A stretch of DNA of 64,000 nucleotides from Trypanosoma brucei gambiense DAL972 (GCF_000210295.1 NC_026739.1:1120042-1184041), one strand, 5' to 3'; shown: positions 47,522 through 60,766, counted from the first letter of the stretch. The notes: generated by a model from the sequence alone, not told the origin. Made by a program: numbers and translations.

Positions 47522-50500
47522 GGATGAATAAAGCAAATTACCTGGAAGACGCAGGATCCGTTGCACACTGTTTCCTTAGTTTTTACTGAGAAAATTGCAC
47601 ACGCCACGCAGCGCTGATAGTTGAATACAAGAAAATGGAATTCTCCACGCACTTGATCGGTGTGCTTTAAATGTCTTATACATTCAACTCGGAGCCTTCC
47701 CCATTTCTTCTTCTGTCGTTTCTACACCCACCCTTCTACTTTTCCATCCGTGTTTGATAAACTATAAGGGGCAAAAGAAAAAGGCGACAAAGGCACGGCG
47801 ACATGTAGAAATTAAGGCGTCAGATCATATAGAGAATTCGCGTTCATCATCAACTTCTTGCGAATAACACGATCACAAGAATATACCGCAAACCTTAGTC
47901 GTTATTCAAAGATTAGCCATGTTCGTTTCTACGGTTGTTTTAACTCCGTTCGGTGGCCTGAATACTTGTTGGAGAGTGTAAACGTCTGAAGTAAAGCGTC
48001 AGTAGGGGAGGCAAAAGGTGTTTCTATCGGTATGCTTGGAGGGAGAAATTACTTTCCCTATTTACATTCCAGCCCGATCCTCAGTAACTTCACTGTCGTG
48101 GAGACGATGTTGCCAACGTGGTAACCCGCGAATCTGTCATTCTGCTTTGGGTTCTGCTCACGAACTTTATCTTGTTAGGGAAAAAAAATTAATAAAGCTG
48201 CCACACCTGTTAGGTGAGTGGCTTAACTCGCCGTGTTGCCAGAAGGTTAGACGCGGGTTCGGGTTTGTATAATACCAGGCAATTGCTTGTGTGGAGTTCG
48301 CAATTTTATTTGTTTGATTGATGGATGGAAAGTCCTGTTACAAAATAATGGCATCTTATCGAAACCAACCATATCACCTTATTGTCTGGGTTACGGACTC
48401 CGACGCGGTGTGTGCGGGGGGAAGGGGAATATTTTCATGTAAGTTGTTGTTTAGGTATTGAGGCATGTGAATTGCTGTTGGTTAATGGTGAAGGAGTAAA
48501 CGGCAACGCGGTCTCTTTTCTCTGATGTGAGAAAGGGATTTATTCATACGGCATCCTCGGCATGAAGCTGCATTTCTATGGATATTCGATGACAATTCTT
48601 GTTATTAGCGCCCAGGTGTGTCAAAAGGAGCACAAGTCCATTTTTTTTCGTGTCTCGCAATGGAATACTGGTGTCTTTTCCCAGTCAGGAAGAACAAACC
48701 TTGCGAAAGTGTGCTCGAGAAAAGAAGAGTGGGTTTTTGCACTTTACAGGAATTACATCTGTGTAAAGAAGGGGAACACACAATGACGTATTTATACCAG
48801 AACACTAGAATGACGTGATACCTTAAAGGTTGATTGGTGCTGACACTTGCGAGGGGTGCCAGAGACGTAGTACAGGGCTCGCAAGAAAAAGAATAATAAT
48901 GGAAACTGTGGAAACGTTTCAACTAAACTGAAAGTCGATCAGGAGTGACGGAACACACTTGTGTCAATATGTTGCTGGGGATATCTGTGATTACCCGAGC
49001 ACCGCTAGAGAAGGCACATAAGGGACAACTTAAGGATGTGCAGAAAAGAAATGGAATAGCAATGAGAGGGAAGTGGAAACTTGAACATCTTACATATCAT
49101 TTGGAATGCTACCTTCGAATAGGGTTCAGCAGAATATCAGGGATAAACGATATTGGCATCTGAAGGAATAGTGGTTACTTATAGGAATAGGGATTCACAA
49201 TGAAGCTGAGGAAATTTTTTTCAGTTGTTGGAGGTGTAGGAACAGAGGCTGCATAAAGGAGGAGGGAAGACAGTGAAAACATTAATGAATCTCTTGAGGA
49301 GTTAGAGAGACCGACGCCTGAAAAAAAAAAAAGAAAAAAGGACACCGCCAGAAGGGCTGAACATAGCACACCATCAATTCGGATGCTGTGCTGTGAACTG
49401 TGCGTGTTCCTACTCCGGAATCTGCTGAATATGCCAAGAGTGGCCACCCGTAGAGGGAGAATAGAGATTAAAAAGCTGCAAGTGACGCAACTTTCCCAGT
49501 AACGAAGGCGTCTCCCAAGACGGCCCTCCAGCACCCTCAAATAAAACAAGATATACGTAGCGACTTGTTTTCTTCAAGCACGTGTGGTGCACGCGCAGAC
49601 ACATGGCATAGAAACAGCGTAATACTTTAAGGATAGAGTGCTGGGAAGCTTCATTGGTTTAATTCCAATATTGTGTCTTAAAGGTACTGCGCAGATAATG
49701 TTAATTGGGGAGCACCTTGCAAAAGCGAATCGTTATTTCACATGGAATTGACACATTTCGTATGTAAAATGTTCGAGCAACAACATTTAGAAATAACCCC
49801 AAAAATAACATATTCCTCTTCCGTCAAGTGCGCGAACACAAAGTGGAAGGGTCAAAGTTTTCCTTCAAATGAGCGACTTCTTGCGAGCTCAGACCTCTTC
49901 ACAATTTATATTTGATGCTGTTCGTGTGGGTTATAGATGGTGAGAAGAGGACATGTAAGGGAGTGTGTTGAATAACGAACTAAATAGTGTTGACCAATCA
50001 GTGCAAATGAGTGAAAGTGATCTCACCAAGGTGCACATGTGCTAATAGAAAAAATGAAGAAAAGGGGAAAATTAATTATTATGATTGTTACTTTGATTAA
50101 CCGGACGAATCAACAACCACATATATAATTTTTTGTGCGGATCATAACAAAATGAAAGAGCTGTAGAAAACACATGCATTATTATAGAACCAAATTATTC
50201 CTGTTAGTACTCGGAATGGTTGGGGAAATGTGTAAGAAAACTGAAAGCGTATGATGAAGAAATTTGGAATTGCATTTGGATTGTTTTTGGTCACTGCCTC
50301 GTCATAACGTTGAGTCAACTATTTGAATGGAGACGGGAGTTAACACAGCATGGGATCTCATTTATCAATTAACGGAAAGCAGAGATGAATGATTTATTTT
50401 CTTCTTGAGGCAAGACTGCATGACAAGCTGTCAAGATATCGTGTTAGCTGATGCAGCTTTCTGGAGTGAAAAAAGGTCGGTGCTGTTGGTTGTTGTGGTT

Positions 50501-51160
50501 CGTATTGATGCAAGCCGCTTTTAGACCACACGTGTGAAACTGTTTTGTTTTGGAAAGGAGTAACTGAAACATTTACTGCTGAGGATGTGCGGTTATATTC
50601 CTTGTTTGTCACGTGTTATTTAACTGTGCCATCTGTTTTTTCATCTTCTGGAGGACATTATGCAAAAAAAAATTACAATTTGTTGAGATGATGTTGTGTA
50701 TTTGGATGGGTAATGTCAAACAGATGTTGAATAAAGATGAATATAATTAACATTATTCCCGCTTATAATAACCATAAATTCAATGATATGAAATATATTA
50801 CCGCTTAAACTTTTAGTAACAACACGATAGGAAATAATGTAAAAATAAAATCTGTGTGCAGTGTTGTACAGTATCATTTGTGTGCTTTGCGTGCATATGT
50901 TGATGATGCTTAGTTACTTATTTGCTACTATAAATGAGACTGTGTGAGTTTTGCTCTATTCTTTATTTACATTGTAAGATATGTTGAATTGTTGAACATT
51001 TTGCTTTTGTCACTTTACAGCTATATTAGTGTGGTTGTGTTTTGCTTCGATGCATGCTGAGAGTTCAATTGTTGGAAGTCGTTTCGACCAATAGGTTGCA
51101 CTTACTTACGTTGAGTTTCTTTAGATACACTTTTATTTTTTATTTCTTTATCAACGCATG

Positions 51161-51195
<35 letters not shown>

Positions 51196-52640
51196 TATAT
51201 TTCTTGTTCTTACTTTTCTATCTTAATATTGATTATGATTCCTTACTCTGTTGTGTAGTCCTCACATTCCTTAACATGCAGTAATTTTTTTAATCCCACA
51301 AAATCTCCCACACCTCTTTCATGGAAGAGGGTATACGTAGTAAGGTTATGATTGCCACTATTATGTTAGATATTAATTAATGATCAATTCAACTTATCAT
51401 TCTGATAAAAAAAAATGTATGCATAACTTAGTGTATTGCTTTCGAACTGTAAATGTGTACTCATTCATGTGGAAGATGTTTTTATAACCTCATTTTTTGT
51501 ATTTTCGTTTGTGCGATTTAATTTCAGAATATTTGTCTTCAGTTTGTGTTTGAACTCCTCATGAGCATTTAGTTACTCCTTTCTTTGAGTAGTTTGTTAT
51601 TCCGTGTGCAGTTTAACTGAATTTATGATCATTTGTAGTAAATTGATGTTTTAACATGGTCAAGGTATTTATTATTTCTTGCTGGAATGTGTTTGTAATT
51701 TGAACACGCACGAAGGTAAACATATGAATTTCTTTTTCACACTTACACAGTGGTACAATGTGATTATTTCTATATATATTCTTTTCATAATACTTTGGAT
51801 ACTGCGCACATAACATTCCTTCCTTCTAAAACTTTGTACACCTTTTACTTTTTCTCTCTTGTTGTTTAGAAATTTTCATGACGCCGTACATAATAACATA
51901 ACTAAGCATTAGGAATATAATTGTATTTAGTGTCATATTTACTCCCCTAGTATTACTTACAATATGAAGGGGAAAACTGGTAAAGGAATATAAACATACA
52001 AGAAGTGAGATTACGTGACAGTATTTTCCTTATGCAACTGTGGAAACAGGAAATTGTGTATTAAATATCTGTCTGGAATGGGGAGAAAAACAAAGTTGAA
52101 AAGGTATTACGAAGGATTACAATGTGTTTTCATGATGTTACAATAAATGGTTTTATTCAGATGCATATTGGGAGCACTTACCACGTGTTTGACTCCAACA
52201 ATGTGAAAATGAATTTATTTATGGATATGCCGACTTTAATTGCCATATGATGATTCATTACATTCTATTATAATGAACTCAGCAGCTTACAGGAATCATC
52301 AACCGGAGCGTGAAAATTTTATCAATAAAAAATTTGGCAACGGGAGATGTTGTCAAGTTACTGCACAAAACCGATGTATTACATTTTGTATATTGAGGAA
52401 GTAAGAATGGAATGGTTACTGTCTTTTCTGGAGTGAAGTTTCGGTTGTGTTGTGCCTTTAGGATCGTAATATTCTTCAAAAATGAGAAGGTTATGACAGT
52501 GCAACATCGCGACAGGAATATACCAGCGATAATCTTTTTAACTGGAAAATGGAAAGTCCAGTTCTTGATGTGCTGTTGGAAAGTTATGCAGTTTGTTTTT
52601 TATATACAAAAGCGGTGTCGCTTTTATTGTGAGTTTGCAG
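47522..52640. other. 5-kb region without an intact gene
   Basis: Sequence beyond the last core gene. The first few hundred bases are probably its 3' UTR. From about 48000 onward no open frame over about 125 codons on either strand looks coding. It is AT-rich, especially 50640-52400, with (AT)n at about 51163-51192 and an A-run at 49321-49338. A moderately GC-richer stretch at 49340-49560 may be decayed coding sequence. I recognised no retroposon, tRNA or variant surface glycoprotein here. Confidence 0.6.
51163..51192 (+). repeat. (AT)n microsatellite
   Basis: An uninterrupted dinucleotide AT run of about 14 units. Confidence 0.9.
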
Positions 52641-54720
52641 TCTGTAAAAAAAGCAACACAACGGAGTATACAGGAACTTTATTGTAAATGATGGCGGCCG
52701 AAAGCAGTACCAACTCGTATGTGTCCCTCAGTTCTACAAAGAAAAAGCCGCGGCATCTCCAGTAAAACAGACCCAGCCAATGCAGAAATGAGAACTCAAT
52801 CGAAAATGCGATTCACTGGACAAGCGAAAGAAATCGAGTAGTCATACATTTGGCTTGGTCTTATTTTACATCTTCATGACAAGGATGCCATCATTGTGGA
52901 TTAGGGAGCTCTCACAATAACTTTCAATACATATCCGTACAGGGCAGTGTGAGGCACGCGGTTATTGCAGTTGAGGGATATAAAAAAGTTTTTGAGTGAG
53001 TTGGAAAGAATAACGGCACCCAGCACTGGATTCGTCAAAAAGATACTAAAATCTTACGGAATGGAGGCGCATTCAATTAAATGGGGAGAACTTTCACCTT
53101 CACGCAACAGCAGTAGTCGCAACAGAGAACGATTTGGAATCCCGCATTTTAGCAGAAATGGGAAAGCATGTAAACACCAAGGAATTTCCTCGCAACACCG
53201 CTCGCCATCTCGAGTTGCGGGCTGACGTATGAAACGGTTCAGGAAATTTAACAGCACTAATGTAAAGATATTTGATGAATGGGCAGCTTTCTCGTAGATG
53301 ATTTCACAGCCCACGAGGAAAGTAGCGGGACACGTCTTCATTCCAGAGGCTCAGCATTTTGTTATTTGCTCATCAAATTAAAGTGACTTCGGAGACTCAG
53401 CAGCAGCAGAACTTTCCGGTACAACAGATAGATGCGACTAGGTTATCACTGCATTGGGTTAGGGAGAGAGACCTAACATCCAGTCTCGACGGCGATATGA
53501 TGAAATGTAGCAAATTACGCGTAAAGCCCCGAAGCGTAGGAAGATTGGGAACAATAACCGAAATTGACTGTTTCCAAAGTAGATGCATTTATTTTGGAGA
53601 CTCATCATGGGATGGGTAGTGCCAGCTTTACAGTGATGAAGGGGAAGCCAAGTCACGAGTAGATGTTTTATCACACGGCCAAAGCTGATAAATAACCATG
53701 ATAATTATGAAACCATGGCTTCATTAGAACATGTGTCCCGTTATTTGATTGCAGTTTGCAATAAAACTGCAGCATTCATCTTTGACTCAAAGGCTCCGTT
53801 TCTTTCTTTCAGGTGGAACTTGTAGCGTATATTTGCGCATTTCTCCGGTTGCCAAACGAAGAATGGAAAACTTGTGGAACCAATCCATCATTCAATGGGT
53901 CATGAATATGGTTCAGGATATCCTACACACGATTATACTCAGGCCCCGGAAAGAGACACAGAAGTGGCTTAAAGAAAATGTACCGCACCGCATCGCTAAA
54001 AACATGTGCGAACTTATAACATTCGCATAAAGTATATTACAGAAAGTCATCAAGGAGTTGGAGTGTAATGATAAGGGAGCATATGGTACAATACGGTGCC
54101 ATGGTAGGAGAAAGCAAACTCTTCGCAGAATACAATTTCATATGGGTTCATTTTGATCACGAGAGAAAAATATGCCACCTTTCGGTGGAGCAAACAAACG
54201 GCAAAACTCAGGAAGGCCGCTTCGATGGAAAAAACAAAAACGAGAAAACAGTTGAAGAACATAATATCTCACATGATGTACACGGCAGACGTACGAGGAA
54301 ATTCCCTATTCCAACAACATTATCTCTTTTTGAAGGTGGTGCGCCGACGACCTTCAAAGCTCAATACATGATTATTGGAGGAAACTGATTCGACTCACCT
54401 TTCATCGTATTCCATGAAGAGAAAACAACAGTGGCTTAATATATTTCTTAACAGCGAGTATGTCAATTCACCGAGTTATTTACCAACACCATTCAAATTA
54501 TTCGCAGGCACCTCCATGAAAGGCTGTGGGAAAGCAATACCGTTTAGGGTTAGTGGGAAGTTATGAGCCCCAGGAGGACCAGTGGGCACAACCACATTTT
54601 TGTGTTTCGCAGGTGGATGTGAGAGCAGTAGACTTGAAATTACAAAGGCATTTGGAAATAACATTTCATCACAGCTGCACCGGTGCATTAACAATACCAA
54701 GTTCATACATGTAACAACTA
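52641..54720 (+). pseudogene. Decayed coding-like region, weak RHS resemblance
   Basis: About 2 kb of clearly higher GC content than its flanks, with no frame open for more than about 105 codons. Short stretches read like protein in shifting frames: one frame is open for about 57 codons at 53050-53223, and 53231-53293 gives KRFRKFNSTNVKIFDEWAAFS. The latter resembles VQKFRENMARYFSDWGAFS in the C-terminal part of the downstream RHS copy (7 of 19 positions identical by eye). It may be a degenerate RHS or another subtelomeric gene relic. Two pieces at 53749-54030 and 54068-54388 stay open about 90-105 codons without a known motif. Confidence 0.35.
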
Positions 54721-55125
54721 AAGTGAATGTACAATTCATAGACTCTGTTGTGTGAAGTAACTTTAATCAACCAGATATTGAAAGAAGCGGAAGCATCAAA
54801 GTCACTTGGGACTGCGTTATTTTTACACATTATTATGCTGATGGTATTTTACAGGACGAGGCAGTTATGGTCAGAGACATGACGAAATGCTGGAGCTTGC
54901 AATGCGGATAGTTGAGGGAAGATTAAGTACAGTAACAAGATTTCTTTCTTGTAATTTTTATTTAAAAATAATGTATAAGATATATAATAATTATTTTCTC
55001 TCGCTCAATACGTCTCTGGTTTGAGGTATGAAGACAATATATTTATATTTATTGTTGCTTTCAGTATTTTGTTTTTTTTATTTCTTTGTAAGGTGTGCCA
55101 GCCACTAACTATTCTGCATGTAACT
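54721..55125. other. AT-rich intergenic region before RHS copy 1
   Basis: No gene seen; AT-rich sequence leading into the duplicated RHS 5' flank. Confidence 0.55.
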
Positions 55126-55562
55126 GAGTATTCTACGTTTTGCATAGCTTATCACTAAAACTATTATTTCCTATTCCTCAATGTAATGTCGAACTAATTT
55201 TTTTTTCTTTTGCATACATATATATGTAAATATATTATTTTTTTCTGAAATGATTGTGTACAGTAGTTGGGAAATGTTGTTTGGGTTTTCCTCCAAACAG
55301 AAATGTTTATTCATACTGTCACGCCTTATTTGTGCTTAAGTTGCCGTGGCTCCCCAACACATGATAAAATTTGTACAGAATTCTAATTTCAATAAATAGT
55401 TTTCATCTGTCATATTAATTCCTAATATTCATTTATTGTATATTTATTTTGGTTTAGAAGTGTATCCGTTTTATATTCCCTCATCTTAATTCTTTTTTTT
55501 TATATTACAAAGAAAGGAAGTAACACAACGCACTCAATTAAGATTATTATTCGGAGAGTGAA
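55126..55562 (+). repeat. Duplicated 5' flank of RHS copy 1
   Basis: Matches 60322-60766 with small indels. Shared landmarks are GAGTATTCTACGTTTTGCAT (55126 and 60322), GGGAAATGTTGTTTGGGTTT (about 55270 and 60474), and the T-rich tract, ATTACAAAG and TTCGGAGAGTGAA just before each ATG. It probably holds the trans-splicing signals and 5' UTR. Confidence 0.9.
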
Positions 55563-57305
55563 ATGAATCAACAGGTTCCTATTGAAGGAAGGGGTGACAT
55601 TGAGGGAAGGAGACGAGAGCGTGAGGAGGCTGCGCGTAACGATGCGGAACCTCCAACAGTGCAGCAACGAGTGGAGAATAACAAGCAACCACAATGGACA
55701 ATTTTGAGCAGCGTTGAAGCAGTTTTGCTGAATGGTCTGCCGCATCCTGGAAATATGAGTGTAAATGATTTTTTGAGGTTTAATTTACTCGAAGATATCG
55801 ATTTGGATCAACGTCTCCTGAGAGCATCAATGTTTGCCTTTGTACAACGATGTGAAGAGTATATTAATGACGTTAATACGCTCAATCGAATATTCGCGAC
55901 AATAGCGTATAAAGTGTACAAACGTTTTGTCAGCATCTATGGTTTCTATGAGGATGAGGGAATATTGAATCTCAGGCGCTGGCAACAAGCAAATGAGGAA
56001 GTAAAGGCCAGGTTACACGTGAATATTCGTGGACTGAGAAATGGAGATCAAACTTGGATTATTGTCACTAACATGTTGAATGATGCACTCAAAGAAGCAT
56101 TGGGAGAAGCTGCCCAAACAGCTGGTGGTGCTGTCGAACTCTCAGGTTTGTATGATTCCATTTATAATGCGAAATGGAGTTACGTGATGTCGGGTTATGA
56201 TGCAGAGCCATTTGGAATGTATGTATTCAATGGAAGACCACAGCGCATATGGACCGAAGCGGAGGTGGATATAACTCCTGATCCTGCGAATGTTGATGCA
56301 GAGATTGAGGAGAGACCTTATGGTTTGGAGATTTTCGTTCTCACGTCTGAGGAAGGTTGGCCATACAACAGGTTTGAAATGGATTACACTACGGGGCGAA
56401 AAGCAGCATTTCAGCATGTATACATCCGTCGTGAAATTATGCGCGTGTGGTATATAATTCAACGAGGATTGCAAACATGGTGGGTGGAAAAGACGGCTCA
56501 CAGACCACCGATACATATTGTTATTGGTACAGCTGGTATTGGTAAATCATGTGGTGTTGGATCATTTTTGCTTCATTCCCTGCTTCACTTCCATGAAGGA
56601 ATGCTTGATGTTGTTGCGTATTTCACAGACACGATCGCCTTCCTCATATACAACAGAAAGGGTGATGAAAGAGGGAGGGTTGAGCGGTACGAAGGTTCGA
56701 GAGCTGCGGTCAACGCCATGAATAAAATGAAATACAAAAACGGAGGTCACATCATTATGGACACAAGGTACGCAACGCAGCAGCTGTATACTCATCTTCC
56801 CTCTTATACTTGGGGTGTAACTTTCCTCACTTTTCCGAATAGTGCCCGTTTTGATGACTGGACTACAAATAGGGGAGGCCGCCAAATTATTATAAACTGT
56901 GATGATGTGCGTGACATGAAGGCATTTGTGGCATGGAAAAAGCTGTCAATACATGCAAGGAAAAAGGTATCCAACAGAAGAAGACACGAATTGAGGAAGG
57001 AAATGGAAGATGAATGAAAAATAGTGGAGGGACGTATTAATTCAATTGGGCCTCTGCATCCTTATATATCTGGTTTAAGATGTTATGAGTGGCGTCTGAA
57101 AAGAGTGCATGATGCGTTGGAAACTATGAAGAAATCGGGTGAATATTCCTATAATAATATTATTGAGCATACAGCTGCCAGAGAGAACAATGAAGTTATG
57201 AACAAGTTGGAGAAGATTGTAAGAGTAAAGGCAAATGTTGGAGGAATCGAATCATACAAATGTCAAGCTCTATCACCGATGATCCGACATATGATGATGA
57301 GCTAA
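55563..57305 (+). pseudogene. Retrotransposon hot spot (RHS) pseudogene, copy 1
   Basis: Encodes an RHS-family protein. RHS proteins are abundant, mostly nuclear, and a preferred landing site of the ingi and RIME retroposons near the chromosome ends. The frame is open from ATG 55563 for 484 codons and includes the Walker A motif GTAGIGKS (residues 322-329). It then meets TGA at 57015-57017 where copy 2 has TGG. Homology to copy 2 continues in the same frame after the stop (EGRINSIGPLHPYISG against EGRVDVVGPVPRCVYD) to about 57270 and then ends, so the last 220 or so codons of the family are missing. Both a nonsense codon and a lost 3' end make it a pseudogene. Translation of a truncated 484-residue protein is still possible. 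Confidence 0.88.
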
Positions 57306-60300
57306 TTGTGCTCTTGTGTGTTAGTGAAATGCGACTTTGTAACATATGATGGATTTGATACCAAAAACTGTATTTATACTTTACTAATGGTTTGTGCATT
57401 GTATACTTTTCCTCTTTCTTCGAGTGCTTGATGCAGTCACATAATTTTGTTGAATTAGTTACCACACGATGGGAATGTGTGTTTAACAATTTAATTATTA
57501 TTTTAGTGGCATGAGTCAATAAATGTTTCAGTTTATCCATTGCAGATGATTGTCTCTGATATCACAGGATTCTATTACTCAAAATAAATACATTGTACTC
57601 TACAACATCTTGGACTCCAGTTACTTTATTTTGATGGATTTCTTTTGTTTCTTTTATGATGGGAACTGCAGGAATATTGAGGGGATTAAGGAAGTGCGCA
57701 GCGGTATGTTAAAAAATAATAAAATAAAAAGAGCACAACGCTGATAACAGCTACATCGCAACAAAACGAATAAGTTTTTTGAGTGAGCATCGGACAATGC
57801 CAAATGACATTGTAGAATATTATACAAACATATCTGGTTCCGTTACATTAATTTGAAAGAACACATTGAGATGTGACAGTTCTCTTTTGTGAAGGAAAAC
57901 ATTGATAACATTAAATTGTGAGTAACATTTTGTTATTTTTACATTCCTCACATTACAGTTAGTTAAGCATAATTATGTTATATCTCCTTGCTTTTTATTT
58001 TTTAACTTAGAATTTTACTTTTATTATTTATTTCTTTCTTGAGGGTTGTGAAGTTAACTATGTTTGACAGCAGCACATAACTCACAGGGGTACCCTTATG
58101 GTTTCATGCGATGTTTTTCTTTTTTTCATGTTTATTTAAAATAAACTTTTGTTTTTTGACTTCTACATGTAGCCGACTAACACTGGAAGAGTCATAGGAA
58201 GTTTGAATTCAATTTTTTCTTCCAATGAGCAAAGCTATTCATCTGTTGGCAAATGGTTATATATAGCAGTAGAATATATTACGCAGTGCTTGTTGTATTT
58301 TAATTTATTTTTATCATTTATTTTATTGCATATCATTATTTTACAGTTGCTATAATGAAATCATTTTTATTGTGTCGTTTCAGGATATTAGATCACTTAT
58401 CATTTAACGTAATTTCAAATTATGATTATATTGAAACAAGTGCATGTTAGTGAAGAATATGCCTCTCTTGATAATTCATGTCTTTTTCTCTTTTAATTTT
58501 TAATTTTCAATTTAGTGCTATAGTTTTAATTAAATGCGTATATTTAACAATGTGGTATTGTTCCATATGGAATGTATCGCCATGGGTTACCATTCACACA
58601 TTAGTTACTATATTTATGGTTAAAATGTTTATGGCTGAATGCTGCATTACATTGCTATCAAAATATTATGAATTGGAATAAAATGGAAAAGAAAGCTTAT
58701 ATGTAAGTGAAATTATATCAAGTGTTGTATTTCTGCTACTCGTCAACTTGATACATTTTGCATTTACCCCTCCCACCCCAAAAAAGAAACTAGGAATGCA
58801 AGTGTATAAATGTGTTTGATGTATCCAAATGCAACCAATTGGAAGGTGCGAGTTTTCTGTTTCTTTTTTTTTACTGTTTTGTATTCTTTGAACTGTGACT
58901 CTTTTTTTCAAAACTCCGGTGTTACGCTGCTGAGTGATCCAAGAAAATAGAAGCAATATATCTGGAGGAAGTTATTAGTAATTAATTAATTAGTTTGACT
59001 CTGAGATAAAATAAGAGGAAACACAACCACTGCTTCTTGAGGAACACAATTCTGTTGTATAGCTTCTGATGTTGTGATGATATAACACATTTATGGTTAT
59101 TATATATTTGTATATTCCACATGATATATTATGATTTCAAAAAAAAATCAAGGAAGGACTTGAGGGGGTTTTGTATGTTCTGCTGAATAAAATGAATGGG
59201 AATGAAAATATTAGTAGCATAACATAACGTAGGAGGAGTTTAGAAATATTATGATATGTAATGCTTAAACTGTCTTACTTACACTTTTTTTTTTGGAAAT
59301 AGTTACAGTAACAAAAAGAAATTTACACTATTTATAAGGAATGAAAATAGGCAGGTGAAACATTAGCGGGAAGGAAAGAGAAGAAAAAAAGTAAATTATT
59401 ATTTCTCTAATGGATATTTACACTAATTTATACAGGGAGAAACAAGCGATTAGCATACGGAAAGTAAAATGAATTGTGTAAAATATTTAGTGATGTATAA
59501 AGCAGAGAACACATACAAAGACACGCACAAGCACATCCGGCACTTCAGAATATATGAATGTATATTCCATTACCAAAGTTCTTTCCATACTATTTGCCTC
59601 TCATATGTTTTCCATATATTTCCTTATACTTCATATATTCCCTATGTTTCTTGTTTTCCATATATATTCCATATATTCCATATTTTCAGACAGCGAGAAA
59701 ATACTGTAAAGCATTTGTCCATGTGGCATACATTTTCAATACTTCTTTTTCACAATTATTCCACTCAGCACACTCCTCAAAAGAGGCCTAATATTGGATT
59801 ATTATTCCCACAAATATATTTGTTTCCTTCCGTGAGCCTTTCGTTCCTTTTGAGTTTCACCAAGGCACAAAAGCAGATGCATGGTAAGGTGCTCTAATAC
59901 CAAAGCAAAAACAAATACCTTTCATTTCTTCATATATATATATTTCTTAGATTCATGGTTCCATGGTTGCAAAAAAAGAGAAAAAAAAGGATCACTTAAA
60001 TAAAGGATAAAGAAAGTGAGCACCACTTGTTGTTCAGGTGAGAGAGGTTCCTCTTTGATGTATAAGATTTTATTTTTATTGGTTTTACTTTTTACGGCGG
60101 TTATTATTGTATTTTTTGATATCTCGTACTCTTATTTGCACACTGTGTACTCATTCGGAGTGCAACAGTTGGCATTAGAAATATTTTTTCTACATTAGGA
60201 AGTTATGACAAAATGTCATTCCGAGTGACAGTTCATGTGGGATTATACGCAAGTTCTGATAGTTGTTTGTATTATTTCTTAATGTGAAGAACCTTCATCG

Positions 60301-60321
60301 TGCACATGAGTACCTTTAACC
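57306..60321. other. 3-kb AT-rich spacer between RHS copies
   Basis: No gene recognised. The sequence is strongly AT-rich. A CCATATATT-type repeat at about 59595-59690 makes a spurious 142-codon frame rich in Phe, Tyr, Ile and His. An A-run lies at 59141-59148 and a TA run at 59932-59943. No retroposon insertion is seen between the two RHS copies. Confidence 0.6.
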
Positions 60322-60402
60322 GAGTATTCTACGTTTTGCATAGCTTATCATTAAAACTATTATATGCTGTTTTTCATGGCAATGCCACATTTATTTTTGC
60401 TT

Positions 60403-60433
<31 letters not shown>

Positions 60434-60766
60434 AGCATATTGTTTTTTCTGGAATGAGGGTTTGCAGTAACTGGGAAATGTTGTTTGGGTTTTCCTCCAA
60501 ACAGAAATGTTTATTCATACTGTCATGCCTTATTTGTGCTTAAGTTGCTGTGAGTTCCAAACAGATGATAAGATTTGTATTGAATCCTAATTTTAGTAAA
60601 TAGTTTTCATCTGTCATATTAATTCCTAATATTCATTTATTGTATATTTGCTTTGGTTCAGGAGTGTATCCGTTTTATATTCCCTCATCTTAATTCTTTT
60701 TTTTTATATTACAAAGAAAGGAAATAACACAACGCACTCAATTAAGATTATTATTCGGAGAGTGAA
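60322..60766 (+). repeat. Duplicated 5' flank of RHS copy 2
   Basis: Second copy of the RHS upstream region (see 55126-55562). It contains an expanded (AT)n at about 60409-60433 where copy 1 has a short TATA stretch, which explains most of the length difference. Confidence 0.9.

Noticed and set aside
48190..48275. Possible tRNA with a GGGTTCGGG B-box-like element
   Set aside because: No acceptor stem pairing, no proper anticodon arm and no convincing A box could be drawn.
48945..49163. Possible 72-codon gene
   Set aside because: Has an ATG-led frame but no pyrimidine tract or acceptor upstream, no motif, and lies in the gene desert.
49175..49604. Minus-strand frames of about 60 to 125 codons
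   Set aside because: Part of one translates a low-complexity A-run, and no family or start context supports a gene. Kept only as possible decayed sequence.
54543..54553. Telomere-like TTAGGGTTAG
   Set aside because: Only about one and a half TTAGGG units; far too short for an interstitial telomere tract. The similar GTTAGGGTTA near 12558 is also chance.
57550..57744. 64-codon open frame downstream of RHS copy 1
   Set aside because: AT-rich, hydrophobic-aromatic composition with no processing signals; expected by chance.
59469..59897. 142-codon open frame between RHS copies
   Set aside because: Most of it is the translation of a CCATATATT-type repeat, giving Tyr/Phe/His/Ile strings; no domain and no homology to RHS.
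57306..60321. Search for ingi or RIME retroposon between the RHS genes
   Set aside because: No reverse transcriptase motif, no RIME-like ends with target duplication, and no terminal poly(A) pattern could be recognised by eye.
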